DNA of 34,574 bases from NCBI GenBank assembly GCA_019313695.1, contig JAFDAS010000009.1, positions 1 to 34,574 on the forward strand, written 5' to 3'. This document shows, piece by piece, positions 34,508 through 34,574 of this stretch (positions are counted from its first letter, which is position 1; each line of letters begins with the position of its first letter). A program made the position numbers and the translations under genes. This DNA comes from Deltaproteobacteria bacterium. Its GTDB lineage: Bacteria; Desulfobacterota; Syntrophia; Syntrophales; UBA2210. The notes beneath the pieces were generated by a model, which saw only the letters and a program-made list of their open reading frames with translations, ran no database searches and was not told where the DNA came from.

Positions 34508-34574
34508 CCTTCCGGATTGATGGATTCCCGGCGGTTATTTTGCTAATCTGCCTCAACTCGATCTTTTTCTTCAT

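Noticed and set aside
34433-34574. Reverse-strand frame from the right edge, MKKKIELRQISKITAG...
   Set aside because: It runs into the PAS fragment and ends there; it may be the start of a gene on an insertion sequence, but the evidence is too thin.

Overview
The window reads as a piece of a Gram-negative bacterial genome, most likely a deltaproteobacterium in the broad sense (Desulfobacterota). The grounds are the gene families present: a CarD-like factor, a duplicated EF-G-like GTPase, an endonuclease-type MutL, an MMPL/RND exporter with an outer-membrane partner, and a tiny lysine-rich ORF I recall from that group. The many short dispersed palindromes fit too. The taxonomic call is inference. 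Both ends look like mobile DNA: a transposase C-terminus on the left, and a PAS-protein gene cut off beside a strong hairpin on the right.

Layout. 1-1.8 kb is accessory: an IS remnant, a perfect 68-bp tandem duplication, two tiny reverse-strand genes separated by an attC-like hairpin, and a higBA toxin-antitoxin module. 1.9-9.6 kb is one long reverse-strand run of housekeeping genes: mutL, rfbD, truA, pgk, ispF, ispD, a PIN/TRAM membrane protein and a carD-like gene with a near-consensus promoter. 9.7-12.4 kb runs forward: a divergent EF-G-like GTPase and mog. 12.4-13.9 kb is reverse: a LapA-type membrane protein, a HIT hydrolase and an MJ0936/YfcE-type phosphodiesterase. 14.0-18.0 kb is forward: a small conserved ORF, ligA, acylphosphatase, a YtfJ-like periplasmic protein and a short asparaginase-like protein. 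18.1-20.6 kb is reverse: a metallo-beta-lactamase-fold protein, a cupin and an aminotransferase.

20.9-21.9 kb is a cation/Ca2+ antiporter (forward) and 22-23.5 kb is nnrDE (reverse). 23.6-29.1 kb holds a likely envelope export set: an MMPL-type RND protein and a LolA-like periplasmic protein (forward), facing a SPOR-domain/beta-barrel outer-membrane protein (reverse). 29.1-30.8 kb has a divergent YchF and a decayed DUF554 gene. 30.9-34.5 kb has an amidohydrolase, a 47-residue lysine-rich ORF, a frameshifted ABC-F gene, a repeat element and the truncated PAS gene.

Most of the window is ordinary. The best leads are: (1) a MITE-like element with perfect or near-perfect 13-bp terminal inverted repeats, in two inverted copies 5.5 kb apart, one of which supplies the last codons and stop of a phosphodiesterase; (2) a short palindrome family (CCCGA-n-TCGGG) scattered between genes and also inside the reading frames of ligA and acyP; (3) the RND/LolA-like/SPOR-barrel set, whose RND protein carries a perfect EF-hand loop; and (4) an EF-G-like GTPase lacking the catalytic His of switch II. 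I found no CRISPR array, rRNA or tRNA, and no confident new defence system.
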